Of a stretch of DNA of 64,000 bases, positions 36,802-49,127 are shown piece after piece. Position numbers and translations under genes: made by a program. The notes below the pieces were generated by a model. The model was given only the letters and a program-made list of their open reading frames with translations. It was not told where the DNA came from and did not search any database. Source of the stretch: Tricholomella constricta. Its lineage: Eukaryota; Basidiomycota; Agaricomycetes; Agaricales; Lyophyllaceae. The DNA lies in the NCBI GenBank assembly GCA_013368375.1, contig JAACJP010000004.1, forward strand, positions 1,240,001 through 1,304,000, in the 5' to 3' direction. Position 1 is the first letter of the stretch, and every line of letters starts with the position of its first letter.

Positions 36802-38501
36802 CTAGGGCCCGGCCACGCTATATTTCGTGAACACATCCTCCCAAGCACCGGTCTCTTCGTGACCCATGCAGACGATAGTAGGTTTGTTTCCAGATTTAGG
36901 GCCAAAGACACGGGCAGCGACTCGTCGAATGTCGTCAGGCTTAACGAGGTCGATTTTGTCGGTCATCTCTGTGACAGGAACCTTGCGGTTATGAACAAGT
37001 ACCTATAGCAAAGACGTTCAGCAAATACTACAACAGTAGGAAACATAATATTGACCTGACGACCCAGGTCTTCAACTTCGACAGCCCGGCTCTCCAACGC
37101 CATCATCAGGCTGGACTTGAGTTGGTTCTTGGCCCGGCTAAGCTCGGCTTCAGGGATGGGTGTGTAAAGAAGCAAACTGAGTTGGTGGACAAGATGAGGC
37201 AGGATTTGGCTGGGCGTATTTCCTCCTCGTAGACCAGACGATGCGGGGACGAAAGACGCGAACAAACCAAAGAGCGAAGAGTCGGTATAGATATGATGGA
37301 ACGACGCGCAGTGGTCGACTTGCGGGAAGTGGTTGAGGATGTGCGTGTAAAGACGAGAGTACATTCCCTTGCCCGGGCCGCCTGACAGAATGTTTAAGGT
37401 CGGAAGAACGTTGAACAATGAAAAGCTTACCAGCAGAGAAACTGCCTCCTCCACCGAGAAGAACCTGCATCGTGGCAAGAGCATAGATGTCGTCGTCATG
37501 TATACCTACGCCTTCAAAAGCAACATAGAGGTGGTTGAATTCTTGCGTAGTATCAGCGATGAAGCGATGACCGCCCGTGTAGGCGGAGTCCCACGAGTTG
37601 ATAACGTCGGAGACGGAGTTAGGGAACAGATAAGATGCGGCACGGGTAAGTGACTTGGTCACAGCGGGAGAGGATGGTGACAGAAGATGTGGCGGCACTT
37701 GAGGGGAGGTCCGTGTTTGGGAGGATGTAAGCACAGGGCTGGACTTGAGCGACGAGAAATACTTGTCGGTAAGCTCCACCAGCTCTTCGTGCCGCATACC
37801 GGCCCCCGCGATGACCATTCGTTCGGGCTTGTACCACTCTTTCATGGCCGTGCGTAATGCTAGCTCGTCAACGGAATTTATACGATCTTCTGGGCATAGA
37901 AGGGGACTCCCCAGTCCTTTACTACCATAGGCGACATTGTGGACGACCTCTGGAAGGATCATGTCAGGCTTTGAGGAAATCTCTCGAACCTCATAAAATG
38001 CTGCATCACGCTGAGCTTCAATTTCCTCAGCCAAGAAGGAGGGGTTGAGGACAGTATCGGAAATCAAGGATAGCGCCTTAGGTGTTGCCTGATGGAAGTG
38101 AGACGACTGGTACATGATCGATTCCCTGGACGAGGAGCACATTATTTGGCCGCCCAAGGAATGGACTGCAGCTGACATCTCTGCGTCTGTTCGTGTCGAT
38201 GTGGTCTGCACAACGTCAGATACATCTCGCGACTGGGAGTGCAGGTGAATACCTTGAACGCCATTCGGTCCAGAAAATGGCTGACGCCAGAGGACTCGGG
38301 GGATTCATAGCGTGAGCCAGCATCTATGTAGAGACCCACAGAAGAAAAATGGCCAGGAGTTGACTCGGTCGCAACACGGATTTTGTTGGGTAAAGTGGTT
38401 ATCTGGACAGTGGGTGAAGGTGCAGTGGTAAGAGAGCGTTGAAGGGAAGCCTTGCATAGGTGTTGGCCCTGTCGAACGAGTGAGCTGCTGGCCTTGCGCA
38501 T
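36802..38501 (-). CDS. MAS2: Mitochondrial processing peptidase, alpha subunit
   Basis: It is the substrate-recognition subunit of the heterodimer that removes mitochondrial presequences. The N-terminus is Arg/Ser-rich and presequence-like (MRKASSSLVRQGQ). The M16 fold shows VGLYIDAGSRYE and SHFLDRMAFK, where the catalytic HxxEH of the beta subunit is absent as expected for alpha. The glycine-rich loop ([21 protein letters not shown], spliced near 37430) binds presequences. The tail is VFGPKSGNKPTIVCMGH...YSVAGP. About 500 residues from several exons. The gene is divergent from the ceramidase. Confidence 0.94.
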
Positions 38502-38928
38502 GGTGGTGAAAAGTCGGAATGTTTAGTGGTAACGTGACCACTATTTCTGCTCACGCGACGCGTCTTCTCCCAAGTTCCCACGAGCCTAAAATGGGCGACT
38601 CCGTTCATGTCCCACGCTGGACCCTGCCTTGTCCACGCCGTCGCTGCCCTGCCACTGAGCTCTGCACCTGGGAGACCTCTTTTCTGCCAGTTCTCCTCCT
38701 GTGAGCAACCTCCTCTTTGCTTTGGTGTCACTGTGATCTTAGCGCACATTCCGAATTAGAGTAGGTCAGTTCACGAAAGGTCTCTCATAAGCAGGCTATC
38801 ACGTGGATCGAGACCAGTGATTGCGATGAAGGGTGCGGTGGAATGTGGACAAACAAAAATGACATGCGCCCCGAGACATCCCGTTCTTTTCCTGTCCTCG
38901 CTTCCGGCGCCTGTCTTTCCGGACTACC
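38502..38928. promoter_or_regulatory. Shared 427-base promoter region of MAS2 (-) and ceramidase (+)
   Basis: No supported gene. An ACGCGT motif lies at 38558-38563, within a GCGACGCGTC context, about 57 bases from the MAS2 ATG. Nothing else stands out. Confidence 0.45.
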
Positions 38929-40158
38929 ATGGCTAATTCCTCCAATGCTGTCCCATGGCTCAAGTCCGGATTTTATGGCCCAGTAACCGCCACTTTGGAC
39001 TGGTGTGAGGCATGTAGCATGTCGGCCGTCATATGCTATTGATGCTATCGCTGACACTCTGCTGTAGGCTAACTATCAGTTCTCCTATTATATTGCGGAA
39101 ATGGCCAACAGCTTTTCCAATGTGTTCACCATTGCTTTGGCTGTTTGTGGTGGGCTCGCTGCAGCACGGCAGTCCTTGCCTTCGCGATATGTCGCTGGCT
39201 ATGCCGTCAGTTGAACCAGGCTCTATCTGAAATCCCTTTAACATCCCTATTTCAGGGCATTGCCTTGGTGGGCATCGGGAGCTTCGCTTTTCACGCAACT
39301 CTGCTCTTCCAAGCCCAGCTCGCGGACGAATTGCCCATGATTTACGTCGGCTCCATGGGTCTGTGGTTCCTATTCGATGACCAGCCTGGTTTCGGCGTCA
39401 AGACAGCGCGCACCAAGCTCCTCATCACCTTGCTTGTCATTTTCGATGTTTTATTCACCTGGAGCTAGTGAGTTTATCTTTGGTCTACCCCTGGCCAAGA
39501 TGTTTATTTTGCCCAGCATGGTTTACCGTAACCCGGTCTATCACCAAGTAGTCTTTGCAACGATCGTTTTGACCAGCGCTGCACGCGTCACCTATCTCTT
39601 GAAATGGTCAGAGCGCACTCTCGACATTCCTGATAAAACGAAGGCCACCATCGGCAAACTGTTCAGTCGCGGCGCTGCGATGTTTGCGTTCGGGTTTCTG
39701 ATCTGGAATCTTGACAATATATTTTGTGACACCCTCACCCACTGGAAAGTCTCCATTGGCTGGCCACGGGCCTTTTTGCTCGAAGGTACTTTACCTCATA
39801 TTAAGCCTCACAAAATATCTGATGTTTTTTCACTTTAAGGACATTCCTGGTGGCATATATTGACTGTGAGTTCAATCACACTTCAGATATATATAACTGA
39901 TTGGCCGCATTTAGGGAGCCGGAACTTACTATATGTTCATTGGAATCCAATGTGCGCTCTTCTTCGTTATCAATTTTCCCATCCGTTGACCGATATCCTC
40001 ATTTTGCAGATATGTGAGTTGTGAGGAAACGAAACAGTACCCGTAGACTGAGACCTTTCTCCTCCAGCACCTTATGCTGCAAAGACAGCCATCGGAACTA
40101 CAAGCTCGGTCATTGGCTCGCGCTCCCTCATGTATTCCGTGTGGAAAAGGGACAGTAG
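38929..40158 (+). CDS. Alkaline ceramidase (Ypc1/Ydc1 family)
   Basis: An integral ER/Golgi membrane amidase releasing sphingoid base from ceramide. Family motifs in order: GPVTATLDWCEANYQFSYYIAEM, NSFSNVFTI, GSFAFHATLLFQAQLADELPMIY (metal-binding His and Asp) and WNLDNIFCD. The end assembles as EGHSWWHILTGAGTYYMFIGIQYITLCCKDSHRNYKLGHWL, containing the conserved HSWWH. At least six introns are needed. The first (39010-39066) begins GC rather than GT: WCE before it and ANYQF after it are the expected residues. The C-terminus is LPHVFRVEKGQ, with the stop at 40156-40158. Confidence 0.93.
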
Positions 40159-40338
40159 TAGAACTTATGCATCGGGTTCCATTCTGCATCATAATTATAA
40201 ACTTACGAATCACGATTGATTTCGATGACAGTCTTAAACTGTGTGTTAATGACTATGGCGTTCTGTACTTCGAGAGTTATTATATGAGGAGTTGAGTGGC
40301 TGGGTAATAATGGTATCGTGTGTCCCAATGAAAGGCGA

Positions 40339-41397
40339 CTACTGTGGGGATTCGGTTGAGGGGTCCGCGGTCTCCCCTACAGTCCATTTTTTATAGTCCA
40401 ACACAGCCAATCCTCCGGAATCCACCCCTTGCTCCGATTCGGCGAGACCTTGTTCTATCCCCCAACGCCCAAGGACCTCGCGGACAGTCGCGCCTGAGGA
40501 ATTGTCGGGGAACATCATAAATTGTTGATCATAAAGTGCAGTTTCGAGCTCCTCTCCCGCAGGCGACACAATGGACATGGTTTCAAATCCTACAATTTGA
40601 CGCGCCAGTGACCGCTCCAGCCGTGCCAAGTCGTTACGAAATGCCTCAGAGACAAGGAGCTCTGCTAATTTGGGCGACTTCAGAGCGAGAAGGGCCAGAG
40701 ACCCAATTCGACCTTGAGTAGGGACACTGATAGACCCGTGGCTATACGAAGCAAGCCTTAACCCGAAATTGCTATGTGCTTGGGGCGGGTTCTCGACCAA
40801 CGTTACGGCCCTTCGCAGCGAAATTTTCTCCCCGACCTTCGCTATCATGTCGCGGATAGCACTCCCTACAGTGGCAGAGGTCTGCGAATTGGGTTGAAAC
40901 TCAGATAATAGAGGCGCGTCGTTGAGCATGTCAAGAGAATATTCTTGGAATGCCGTCACTGAACCAGACGGCTCAGAAATGTACGCAGCCGTGTGCGCAA
41001 TGTCGGCGGCCAGTCGACCAAATAGCTCGTTCCTTCCCACAAAGTCCGTCTCGCAGTTTAGTTCCACCATTGCTGCTCGAACTCCTCCGTGTCCCAGTCC
41101 TGACCGCGACCCGGCTCCATTGGACAGCACAGCGGTGCTAATCAACCCTTCTCCAGTGAATCTCCCTTCCACCTTCGCTGCCTTCTTGGCACCCGACGTT
41201 ATGAGGTCTTTTTGTAGCCATTGCAAGGCAAGGTTGACGTCGTTATTGGAGGCGCCGAGGGCTTCACGAGCCTTGGTGATGGAAACCTCCGTGAGCTTCC
41301 TGAGCTCGCCGATAAGCTTCACAGGGACTTTTGTTGCCTCGGTCGAATAGAGGCGGCGTGAAGAGGGGCACGCAGCGTAACGAAGGCTGCCTAGCAT
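40339..41397 (-). CDS. TSF1: Mitochondrial elongation factor Ts
   Basis: It recycles mitochondrial EF-Tu by GDP exchange. It is a 352-residue intronless frame. The ATG at 41397 gives a presequence (MLGSLRYAACPSSRRLYS). The N-terminal UBA-like domain (KLIGELRKLTEVSITKAREAL, LALQWLQKDL) is followed by the core motif MVELNCETDFVGRNELFGRLA and two subdomains. The C-terminal part is divergent and acidic. An in-frame upstream ATG at 41505 is less likely because it puts non-presequence residues first. The promoter is shared head-to-head with NAF1. Confidence 0.94.
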   Translation of the reverse strand: MLGSLRYAACPSSRRLYSTEATKVPVKLIGELRKLTEVSITKAREALGASNNDVNLALQWLQKDLITSGAKKAAKVEGRFTGEGLISTAVLSNGAGSRSGLGHGGVRAAMVELNCETDFVGRNELFGRLAADIAHTAAYISEPSGSVTAFQEYSLDMLNDAPLLSEFQPNSQTSATVGSAIRDMIAKVGEKISLRRAVTLVENPPQAHSNFGLRLASYSHGSISVPTQGRIGSLALLALKSPKLAELLVSEAFRNDLARLERSLARQIVGFETMSIVSPAGEELETALYDQQFMMFPDNSSGATVREVLGRWGIEQGLAESEQGVDSGGLAVLDYKKWTVGETADPSTESPQ

Positions 41398-41567
41398 CTT
41401 GCTGGTTTTCGATGAACGGAAGTGCAAAAATGCTGCCGCGTGACCGTGACCGGCGCGTGTGTACCCAAAAAGTTTTTGCGATTTGAATTGGATTTCAAAA
41501 ATCACGACGCGTCGGAGTCTTCAGACCCACAACTTCTGCCAACAATTTGCTTTCTGCGGCCTTAGGC
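41398..41567. promoter_or_regulatory. 170-base bidirectional promoter of TSF1 and NAF1
   Basis: The two ATGs face apart across 170 bases. An ACGCGT motif occurs at 41507-41512 inside a palindromic-looking CGACGCGTCG. No TATA box is obvious. Confidence 0.5.
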
Positions 41568-43507
41568 ATGGACGTCTTCAAAGTGCCGCAGAGTATCCCT
41601 CAAGACTTGCTTCTCATCCATGATCTCATTGGCGTCCCCTCTTTAGCGGCTCCGTCTGTCGTCAGGCCACTGAAAGTTGTGGAGGTTGCTACGGACCACT
41701 CTATCGACAGTTCAGACAGTGACATTGCGAGTGAAGACGAAATCGAAGCGGACCTGACTGCGATCTATGATGAAGACGAACTTCCCAAATCAATGTACGT
41801 AGAAAATACGCTTATTTCAATATTCTCAAGTCTCGAGACCCTTTAGACCAGAATCAGACTCCAGCTCGGAGGGATCAGAATCAGAATCAGATGAATCGGA
41901 CGTTGAAGAAAAGGCATCGGTCTCTCTTGACGTGGATGAGGATGAGGACAGCGGTCCTACTCCAGCCTCGGGAACCTACTTCCAGACAAAAAATGAAGTT
42001 ATCGAGGCCGACATTGTAGTCCCTGATATAGCCGAAGTCGGACCCGATGAGTTCCTCGAGAAAGTTGGCGAGATTATGACAATCATGGGCAATACCGTCG
42101 TCATCAACGGCGTGGCGTCTGACGTTGCTGGTCGAGGCTCAGAACGCGCTTTAGATACTGACACCCTGCTGGTCTTCCAGGACCGAAAAATCATGGGCTA
42201 CGTGAGTGTTCGCTCTTTTTCCTTGCGTCGTGCGTCAACGAATTCGGCCCCAGATCTACGAAACGTTTGGCCCGACATCCCAGCCTTTATATCAAGTCAA
42301 GTTTAACAAGGACTATCCGCTTGATCCTGAAAAAGTCCAATTGTCTCGAGAAGTCTTCCACGTTCCTGCTCGGAGTAACTTTGTCTTTCTCCCTCACCTC
42401 AAGACACTGAAAGGAAGCGATGCCAGTAATGTCCACGACGAGGAACCTGCCGAGAACGAACTCGAGTTCTCTGACGATGAGGCTGAAGCTGCCTACAAAA
42501 GCAACCTCAAGAGAAAGTTAGTCAAATTATCATTCAATGATTTGCTCTGAGCCAACTATGATCGTAGGCGAGGGGAGTCACGGGCCATGTCCGTTGCTGC
42601 GTCGTCCAGACAATCGACGCCGACACCATCTCAAACGCACGACCAAGACATGCCGGAGACTAGCCATTTGAGCAGAAATCCCTACGACGAGCATGGTCCC
42701 TATGACGTAGATTTCAATGCGGGACCATCTCGTCCACCGCCTATACCTTACGATGATCCCTACTCCGATTCTTACACCTCTATAATTCTCACTTCCCAAC
42801 CGATCCAGGAACCCAGGGCGACGACAGAAGACGTTGGATACCGTCCAAATCAACAGTATGATACCTTTAAATCAAAGGGAAGAGGAAGGGGCCAGGGCCG
42901 CGATCGAGGGGATGCGAGAGGCAGAGGCCGCGGGAGGGGACGGGGAAGAGGCGACCACGGTGGTCCTTCTCGAGGACGTCCCAGATCTGACATGCGCCCT
43001 CGGCGGGAAAGTGATGCGGGCGATCATTCCTGGGTTGGTCAACCAATACCAACGCAAGACCCCGGGCCATCTTATGCCCAGAAAATTGCCCGGCCATTGT
43101 CCCCGACATCCCTCGCGATAGCCCGGGCGACAGGCCAACTACCTGACGGCTCGAACTTCCCTGCCCAATACGGCTCAAGTTCACCATCACAATCTACGGC
43201 TTCTCTTGGCCCGTGGGGATACCCAGATCCCTTCCAACAGGCGCAAATGTTCCAATTTGGTGCTGGGTATCCTCAACCTTTCATCCAACCACATATAAAT
43301 CCACGCTTCGCGAATGCCTTTGGTATGAATATGGGCGTGAATCAACCTCAGGCGGAGTCTCCGCAGTATACACCTCAAAATGGCGTTAGTCTTTCCGGAT
43401 CTTCGTCACAGCCGGCTCCTGCTCCGAAATGGACTGAAGAGTGGACAGTTCCATCAGGTCAGGATGCCGCGCCCAATGGCACGAACGATAACTCTAATCT
43501 CTCTTGA
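41568..43507 (+). CDS. NAF1: H/ACA snoRNP assembly factor Naf1
   Basis: It binds nascent Cbf5 during H/ACA particle assembly and is later replaced by Gar1. An acidic Ser-rich N-terminus (SESESDESDVEE) leads into the Gar1/Naf1 core. Its motifs are [49 protein letters not shown] and FHVPARSNFVFL. The C-terminal part carries an RG-rich run (GRGRGQGRDRGDARGRGR, about 42880-42955) and a Pro/Gln-rich tail. Introns lie at about 41795, 42199 and 42517; the last removes a TGA that would otherwise truncate the protein. Confidence 0.93.
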
Positions 43508-44158
43508 CGTATACGAATACACTCATTTGGTCATCAGCGTTTTTATAACACAACGCAACCTTGTCGAATCTATTCTTGCGATCCATCGTCTTACTTGGAA
43601 TTCTTCGGACCAGGTCCCGTCGCACCTCGCACCTTGTACCAATCGCAATTCCAGGTAACATGCACCATTCTCATTTGTTATCAGCCCGTTGCATCGCACC
43701 TTCGATTCAATCCACCCATGTTTTTGCGGTCCACGCCAATCCGCTCTGTAGCCCCACGTGCTCTGCACAAGTGTGCAAACATCGCGATCTATTTCTATCA
43801 TCCATTGCAACGCATGTGCTGAATGTTATTCTGGGATACGTTTAGCTTGCCACATGCTTACATCTCATCTTTTCCTGGATTCCTCCTCCTCCTCGTGCCT
43901 TGTGACGCGCAGCCGACAGTTGTTGGCATTGATGTTGATACGATTGCCAAAAAGGAGGAACATCGATAACATCATCGGTGTTCCCGTGAACCATGGCTGA
44001 CAATGCACAATGTGCGCAAACGCACGAGTCTTTCATCGCTTTAAATTGGAAACCCACAAGAACTCCTCCTGCGCGCGGTATAAATAGATATCTTTTTTAG
44101 TTCGAGCGCTTGTTGTCTTCAGAACACATCTCGCGCTTCTCACCTCTAATCCCTAACG
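43508..44158. other. Intergenic, 651 bases: NAF1 3' region and RNase T2 promoter
   Basis: No supported gene; the open frames here are short and domainless. The downstream part holds the RNase T2 promoter with a TATA box. Confidence 0.6.
44079..44086 (+). promoter_or_regulatory. TATA box of the RNase T2 gene
   Basis: TATAAATA sits 73 bases before the ATG at 44159, preceded by a GC-rich GCGCGCGG. It is the clearest TATA box I saw in the window, which fits an inducible secreted enzyme. Confidence 0.6.
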
Positions 44159-46238
44159 ATGTTATCGGTTGCTTTCGTCGCCGCTGCTTTCGCAGGTCAT
44201 ACCTATGCGTCTCCGTTTACGTCCGTGGCGAGCACCTTGGATCTAGTTCCTCGTGCTCTCAGCTCCGGTTGTTCTACTACCGGAACCCAGTCTTGCAAGA
44301 ACACTACAGCAGTGTCGAACCTCTGTTGCTTTGAAGCGCCTGGAGTAAGTTGTCCCATTGTTCTGTCATTCGCTATGTCAACCCTATTTCAACAGGGACT
44401 GCTACTACAGACACAGGTAGTTACTTCTACAGTGTGTCATTAGAAGTGCCCTTGCCTCAAAAGACTTGCTAGTTTTGGGACACAGACCCTTCTACTGGTC
44501 CCAGCGATAGCTGGACTATTCATGGTGTGTTATACAGGTGTCTCATGCCTGATGTTCCTAATTCTCTGCCCAGGTTTATGGCCGGATCGGTATACTGCTA
44601 GCATTCTCAGCCTGATTCTAAATGAACGCTTGTCTTAGATGCGACTTGACTTTTGATTCGAGCTGTGATCCAGCTCGAGCGTATACCGGCATGTCTTCTG
44701 TATGTCAAATTTTTTATGGCCTAGAGAGTCGCCGCCAGGAGTTTGATCCATTGTTAGATATTGACTGCCAATGGAGCTAGTGACACCCTGGCTTATATGC
44801 AGAAGGTATGTTTACGTCGTTTCATGTGCAATCGTCTGACAATATCATCAGTACTGGGTGGATATTAATGGCCAAAATGAGCAATTCTGGGAGGTGCGTA
44901 GACGCTACTTTATATACACGCGGTGCTCATCCTCCATCCAGCATGAGTGGGCCAAACATGGCACGTGCATGAGGTTGATGAGTTACTCTTTTATGTGCAC
45001 CAGCGTATTCTGATGGTCCAGCAAAGTACACTCGAGGTCGACTGCCTGCCCAGTGGAAGTGCCAGGGGTGCAGAGGTACAGGATTTACACATTGGTCGCC
45101 TCCTATTTCGTCACAATTCACAAATTAGGCCGTTGCATATTTCCAAACTGCTGTCAAGCTTTTTAAGGTAGAAATCTCCTCACCGAAAGTTCATTCTAAC
45201 AAAATGACGTCGTCTGACAGAGCCTTCCGACGTATACATGGCTTGCCAGTGCGGGTATTACACCTTCGTCTACCGCGACGTATACTCTTGCCGCGCTGAC
45301 GTCTGCCCTTAAAACTGCTTCGGGGGTAAGCAACACCTGAGATCTAGAGTGTTCTTGACACCCATTCCGCATCTGCACTTCCAGGGTTTCACTCCTGCAC
45401 TGGATTGTCAATCGGGTTCACTCAACGCCATATCATGGTATTTCAATTTGAAGGGCTCTGCTATCGACGGTGTCTTTGTGCCCCTCAGTAAGTAGCTCCT
45501 TTAAGGGCTGAACACACACTTCCACGAAGCCATCGTATATCAGCTGCCCCTAAGGCGGGAACCTGCCCTTCGACTGGGATTAGATATCCTTTGAAATCAG
45601 GCTCCCCAACCACCACCGTACGTATATTACCGCTGTCTTTCACGGATCAATTCCAAGTTTAGAACACATTTTAACAGACTACCTCCGTAAGTTCTCAGAT
45701 TGTACATATTGCTCTATCTCTGAACAGCGCGAACAACTAGCCCACTGGGACTAGTGTATGTGAAATTTTCTTCAAAGTCCAGGAGTCTAGTCTGAGTCGA
45801 TAACATCATGCAGACACCTGGAAGCCTCCCCAGTAAGGCTACGATCAAGGCTTTGAAATCCGGCTCTTTTGTGGGCGGGCTTCTCTCCGCCGGGACTTGG
45901 TCGACACAGACACTCGCAACTTATACAATCTCAGGGACCAGCTCCAGCTTTACCATGACTTCATCGAAGGGAAATTGTGGCGTTACCAGTGGCATATTCT
46001 CTTGCGGAAGCGGCGCCACGACAACTTCATTCTCTGCTGTGAGTTCACAAATAAATCCAGTTGTGGGTCCTTATCTCGTGCGTTAAATCAGGTCACGTCC
46101 GGAAGCAACATCCTTCTGGCATCTGGAGGATCCACTTCATTTACGAGTGACGGGACACCAAGCGGTACAACAGTATACACTGTTTTCACTGGCAGCAGTC
46201 ATGCTCAGGATTACACCCTCGTTATCGTTGGCTCTTGA
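44159..46238 (+). CDS. Secreted ribonuclease T2 with C-terminal extension
   Basis: A base-non-specific acid RNase. The ATG opens a signal peptide (MLSVAFVAAAFAGHTYA). The Cys-rich start is GCSTTGTQSCKN...NLCCFEAPG. Active-site CAS I (WTIHGLWPD) is split over an intron. CAS II reads HEWAKHGTCMS. Further landmarks are CDPARAYTG, KLFKSLPTYTWLASAGI and LDCQSGSLNAISWYFNLKG. A Thr/Ser/Pro linker built from very short exons joins a C-terminal beta-type domain (SFVGGLLSAGTWSTQTLATYTI ... DYTLVIVGS), typical of fungal T2 enzymes such as Rny1. At least a dozen small introns interrupt the gene. Confidence 0.92.
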
Positions 46239-46371
46239 GATCTCCTTTTCTTGAAAACACTTACACCTGTATAAAGTTTCCCATGAATTCGCTTGAGGCA
46301 TGCTGCAACGCCAATTTTGATGCGTCTTAAATTTCATCCATCAGAGGTCTTTAGAATTCAAATCGAAAAGT

Positions 46372-46909
46372 ATGCCTCCACCTTCAGATCACCCCTCTCT
46401 ACATCTCCAGGTGCAACCTGAGCCATTCTTCATCTTCAAACTTAGGCACGTTGAGGCCATTCCTCCCTGGGTGCTTGGAGAATTGGCAGGCACAGGTGGC
46501 TTCTTCTCCGTCACAAGGACGAAGGAGGAGATCTCTATCGTAGGAGAGTCACACCTGGGGATACCAGAAGATGTCAGAAAGCTTCCTACGTGGGCATGCA
46601 TCAAGATCATGGGACCGATGGAACATGGTGGGTGTTTCTGGAAACCTGCAGGACATGTTCTGTTCATTTGATAAGGACTCTGTGAATGGTATTAGATTTG
46701 ACTGGCATTATGGCAGAAATCACATCGCCTCTCAAAGTTGCAGAGGTTCCAGTATTCGCAGTATCTACTTGGTAAAGCGTCTGTTAACTTGGATGTGCAG
46801 ATGTAATAACGAGGTTGACAGGAATACAGACTACATTCTCGTGCCCAAAGAACGAGTTTCAACAGCGACGGCGGCGCTCGCACAGGACGGCTGGGAATTT
46901 GTCCAATAA
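46372..46909 (+). CDS. ACT-domain protein (tandem ACT, CASTOR/ACT_7-like)
   Basis: Three exons join as PMEH-DLTGIMAEITSPL and VSTW-NTDYILVPKERV. The N-terminal half (FFIFKLRHVEAIPPWVLGELAG, FFSVTRTKEEISIVGE) and the C-terminal half (DLTGIMAEITSPLKVAEVPVFAVSTWNTDYILV) each look like an ACT-type ligand-binding fold. About 140 residues, no catalytic domain. Relatives include the arginine sensor CASTOR and bacterial stand-alone ACT_7 proteins. An amino-acid sensing role is inference only. The end coordinate may be off by one base. Confidence 0.8.
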
Positions 46910-47101
46910 TTTAATGGATCGCTAGTTAAGACTTACATTACGTTGTGCCTTTTTGTAGCAGTAAGTGAAAAGGAGAAGGGCGCAGGTGGATGCAAGGAAT
47001 TAGCCCGAGTGAGAGTTGGGCTCCGACTGCATTGGCACTCTCAGACGTCCCTTCGTTTTTGCCTGAACGCCGCGTCCGAAGCTGAAAGCGTTCCTATCCT
47101 C

Positions 47102-49017
47102 ATGGACGCTCCATCCACTTCTTCGACTCCTGGGACGCAAATTCGTCAGAAGCGTGTCTTGCCTTCGCGTTCCAGGCGCGGTGGGCCCGGTGTCGGAAGT
47201 TGTGACGCGGACGTGATGATACTGGAAACACAGAGGCGAAAATGTATGTTATCGACGCGCAGGTCGCTGTCCATAGGCTAACTAATAGAAAATGCAGTTG
47301 AGAACGAGCCTCTGATACCCGCGGAGACACATTTTCTGTTGACAACGAATCCAGCGTTGGCCTCAACATCATCGAGCACATTTGAAATCAACATCCATGC
47401 CAACGACCGTTACTTTGAACGCCCAGAGGTTCTCAAAGCTTACAGAGAGCAGCTGATCATTCAAACGCCCGAATTTCTCAGTTTAGGAGATACACCAGCA
47501 GGCCGACTCAGAGCCAGGTCTCAAGCTGGAATAACCGAAGATGTACGTGCTATATGACTTTCTGCGACTGCCACAATAAGTTGCTAATACTCGAACAGGG
47601 TCCTCCTGAAACTTCTGATGCGGCCTATGAAAAACGGCATCGTAAATACGAAACTTTCGAGAAGCGTCAACGACTACGAGAAAAGGAAAAACTCAAGCAC
47701 GAACAATACAAACTGAAGGAACGAATCGACCAACTACGCGCCATGGATGCTTCGGCGTTCCTTACCCTCCCCGACAATCTCTTCCCTGCTCCTTTAGACC
47801 AAACAGACGCCGAATCCGACCACGGTGAAGAAAATCTCTTGGTTCATCATATTAACGGAGGTCCCAACTACGCTGAAGGCGAGAGGCGTCGAAAGGAGAT
47901 GCTCAGCGTTGCACATATTTTGGAGGAGCGTTATCGAGTTCTGTTGCCACCTGATAGGATGAAAAAGGCGCCAGGCCAGATTACCATGGAGGCATCGGTC
48001 GAGCCAGAAGTTCCTGTTTATGTGGGAAAGGACAAGCATCTTCTAGAGCCCGAAGAGGAGCCTATAATCGAGACTGTGCGGCAGGAAACCGAGAGGCTCA
48101 AGCTGAAGATCAAATTTCCTGGTCGGCTACCTAATCCAACTCTTCCAATCTCGGTTTCGAAATTTGCTTCCTCCAAGAAACGAAGGCAAAGTGCCCCTCC
48201 TCCGTCCAAGCAACCACCGATTCGAAAGGCTAAAGCGATTCAGGATGGAGCGCACATTCGAGCTGCGTCGCCAATAATGGTTGTGGATTTGCCACCTGCT
48301 TCTCCGCATGTGGTTCTCCCGCTATCATCCCCGGTACCATCACAAAATCAAGAATATCCGCCCTCTTCTCCTCCAGCCCCACATCCTGATCAGCGCCCCG
48401 TATCACGGTTCGGTACTCCAATGTCAAATCCTGAGATAGCAGTGCTGGAGCCTGGCACTCCAGAAACCGAAATCGTGCATGAAGAGGACCAGGTCTTGCC
48501 CTCGACTGATTTTCCTGAACCTACATTAGCCTCGCGTCCTCGCAAACGCATCAAACGGTCCCCTATATCCTTTTCCTCACCATCTCGCCATCTCATCAGA
48601 GAACCTTCTGTGCCTCCTATCGCTTCAATATCTGCTCCATATCGGCGTCGATCACCTTCACATGCCTCGACTGTCCAATCCTCAAAACACGTCTCTTACG
48701 CAGGGGCAACTGGGAAGGCCGAGCGAACGACTAGCCTTTTGATGATCCAAGCGATCCGCAGTTCAGATAGTGCACGCAAGGCAAAGCGACATCTCCCCCC
48801 CTTCGGTGGCAAGCTGCGCAATGACGCGTTCGACGAAATTAGAGACTTCGAACTTCCGGACTGGATTGACCCTCCGAGCGACACTGGAGGACTTGAGTTC
48901 CCAGATGTCTACGCGCCATTACGAGCAATACCTGGGGCGAGGACAATCCTCAGTGCCGCCGAGTTCTCCAAAAAAGCATCCCACTCACCGACTTCGAAGG
49001 CAAATGCCCCTTCATGA
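47102..49017 (+). CDS. Coiled-coil, Pro/Ser-rich probable nuclear protein
   Basis: Three exons; the first intron has a CTAAC branch site and splices QRRK to FENEPLIPAETHFLL. Conserved-looking parts are HANDRYFERPEVLKAYREQLIIQ, the basic helix YEKRHRKYETFEKRQRLREKEKLKHE and RRRKEMLSVAHILEERYRVLLPP. The remainder is Pro/Ser-rich with SP motifs and basic clusters (RKRIKRSP). The layout is reminiscent of subunits of chromatin complexes (PEHE or SAS4-like), but I cannot confirm that, so the function is left open. An ATG upstream at 46943 lies in frame but precedes non-conserved sequence. Confidence 0.7.
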
Positions 49018-49127
49018 TTGCATGCACGCATTCTTACTTATTTCTTGGCTCTTACGCAGCTATCGTATAATAGAAAATTATTGTTAACTAGGATGCTACG
49101 TAAAGACAGGGATATTATCTATTTAAA

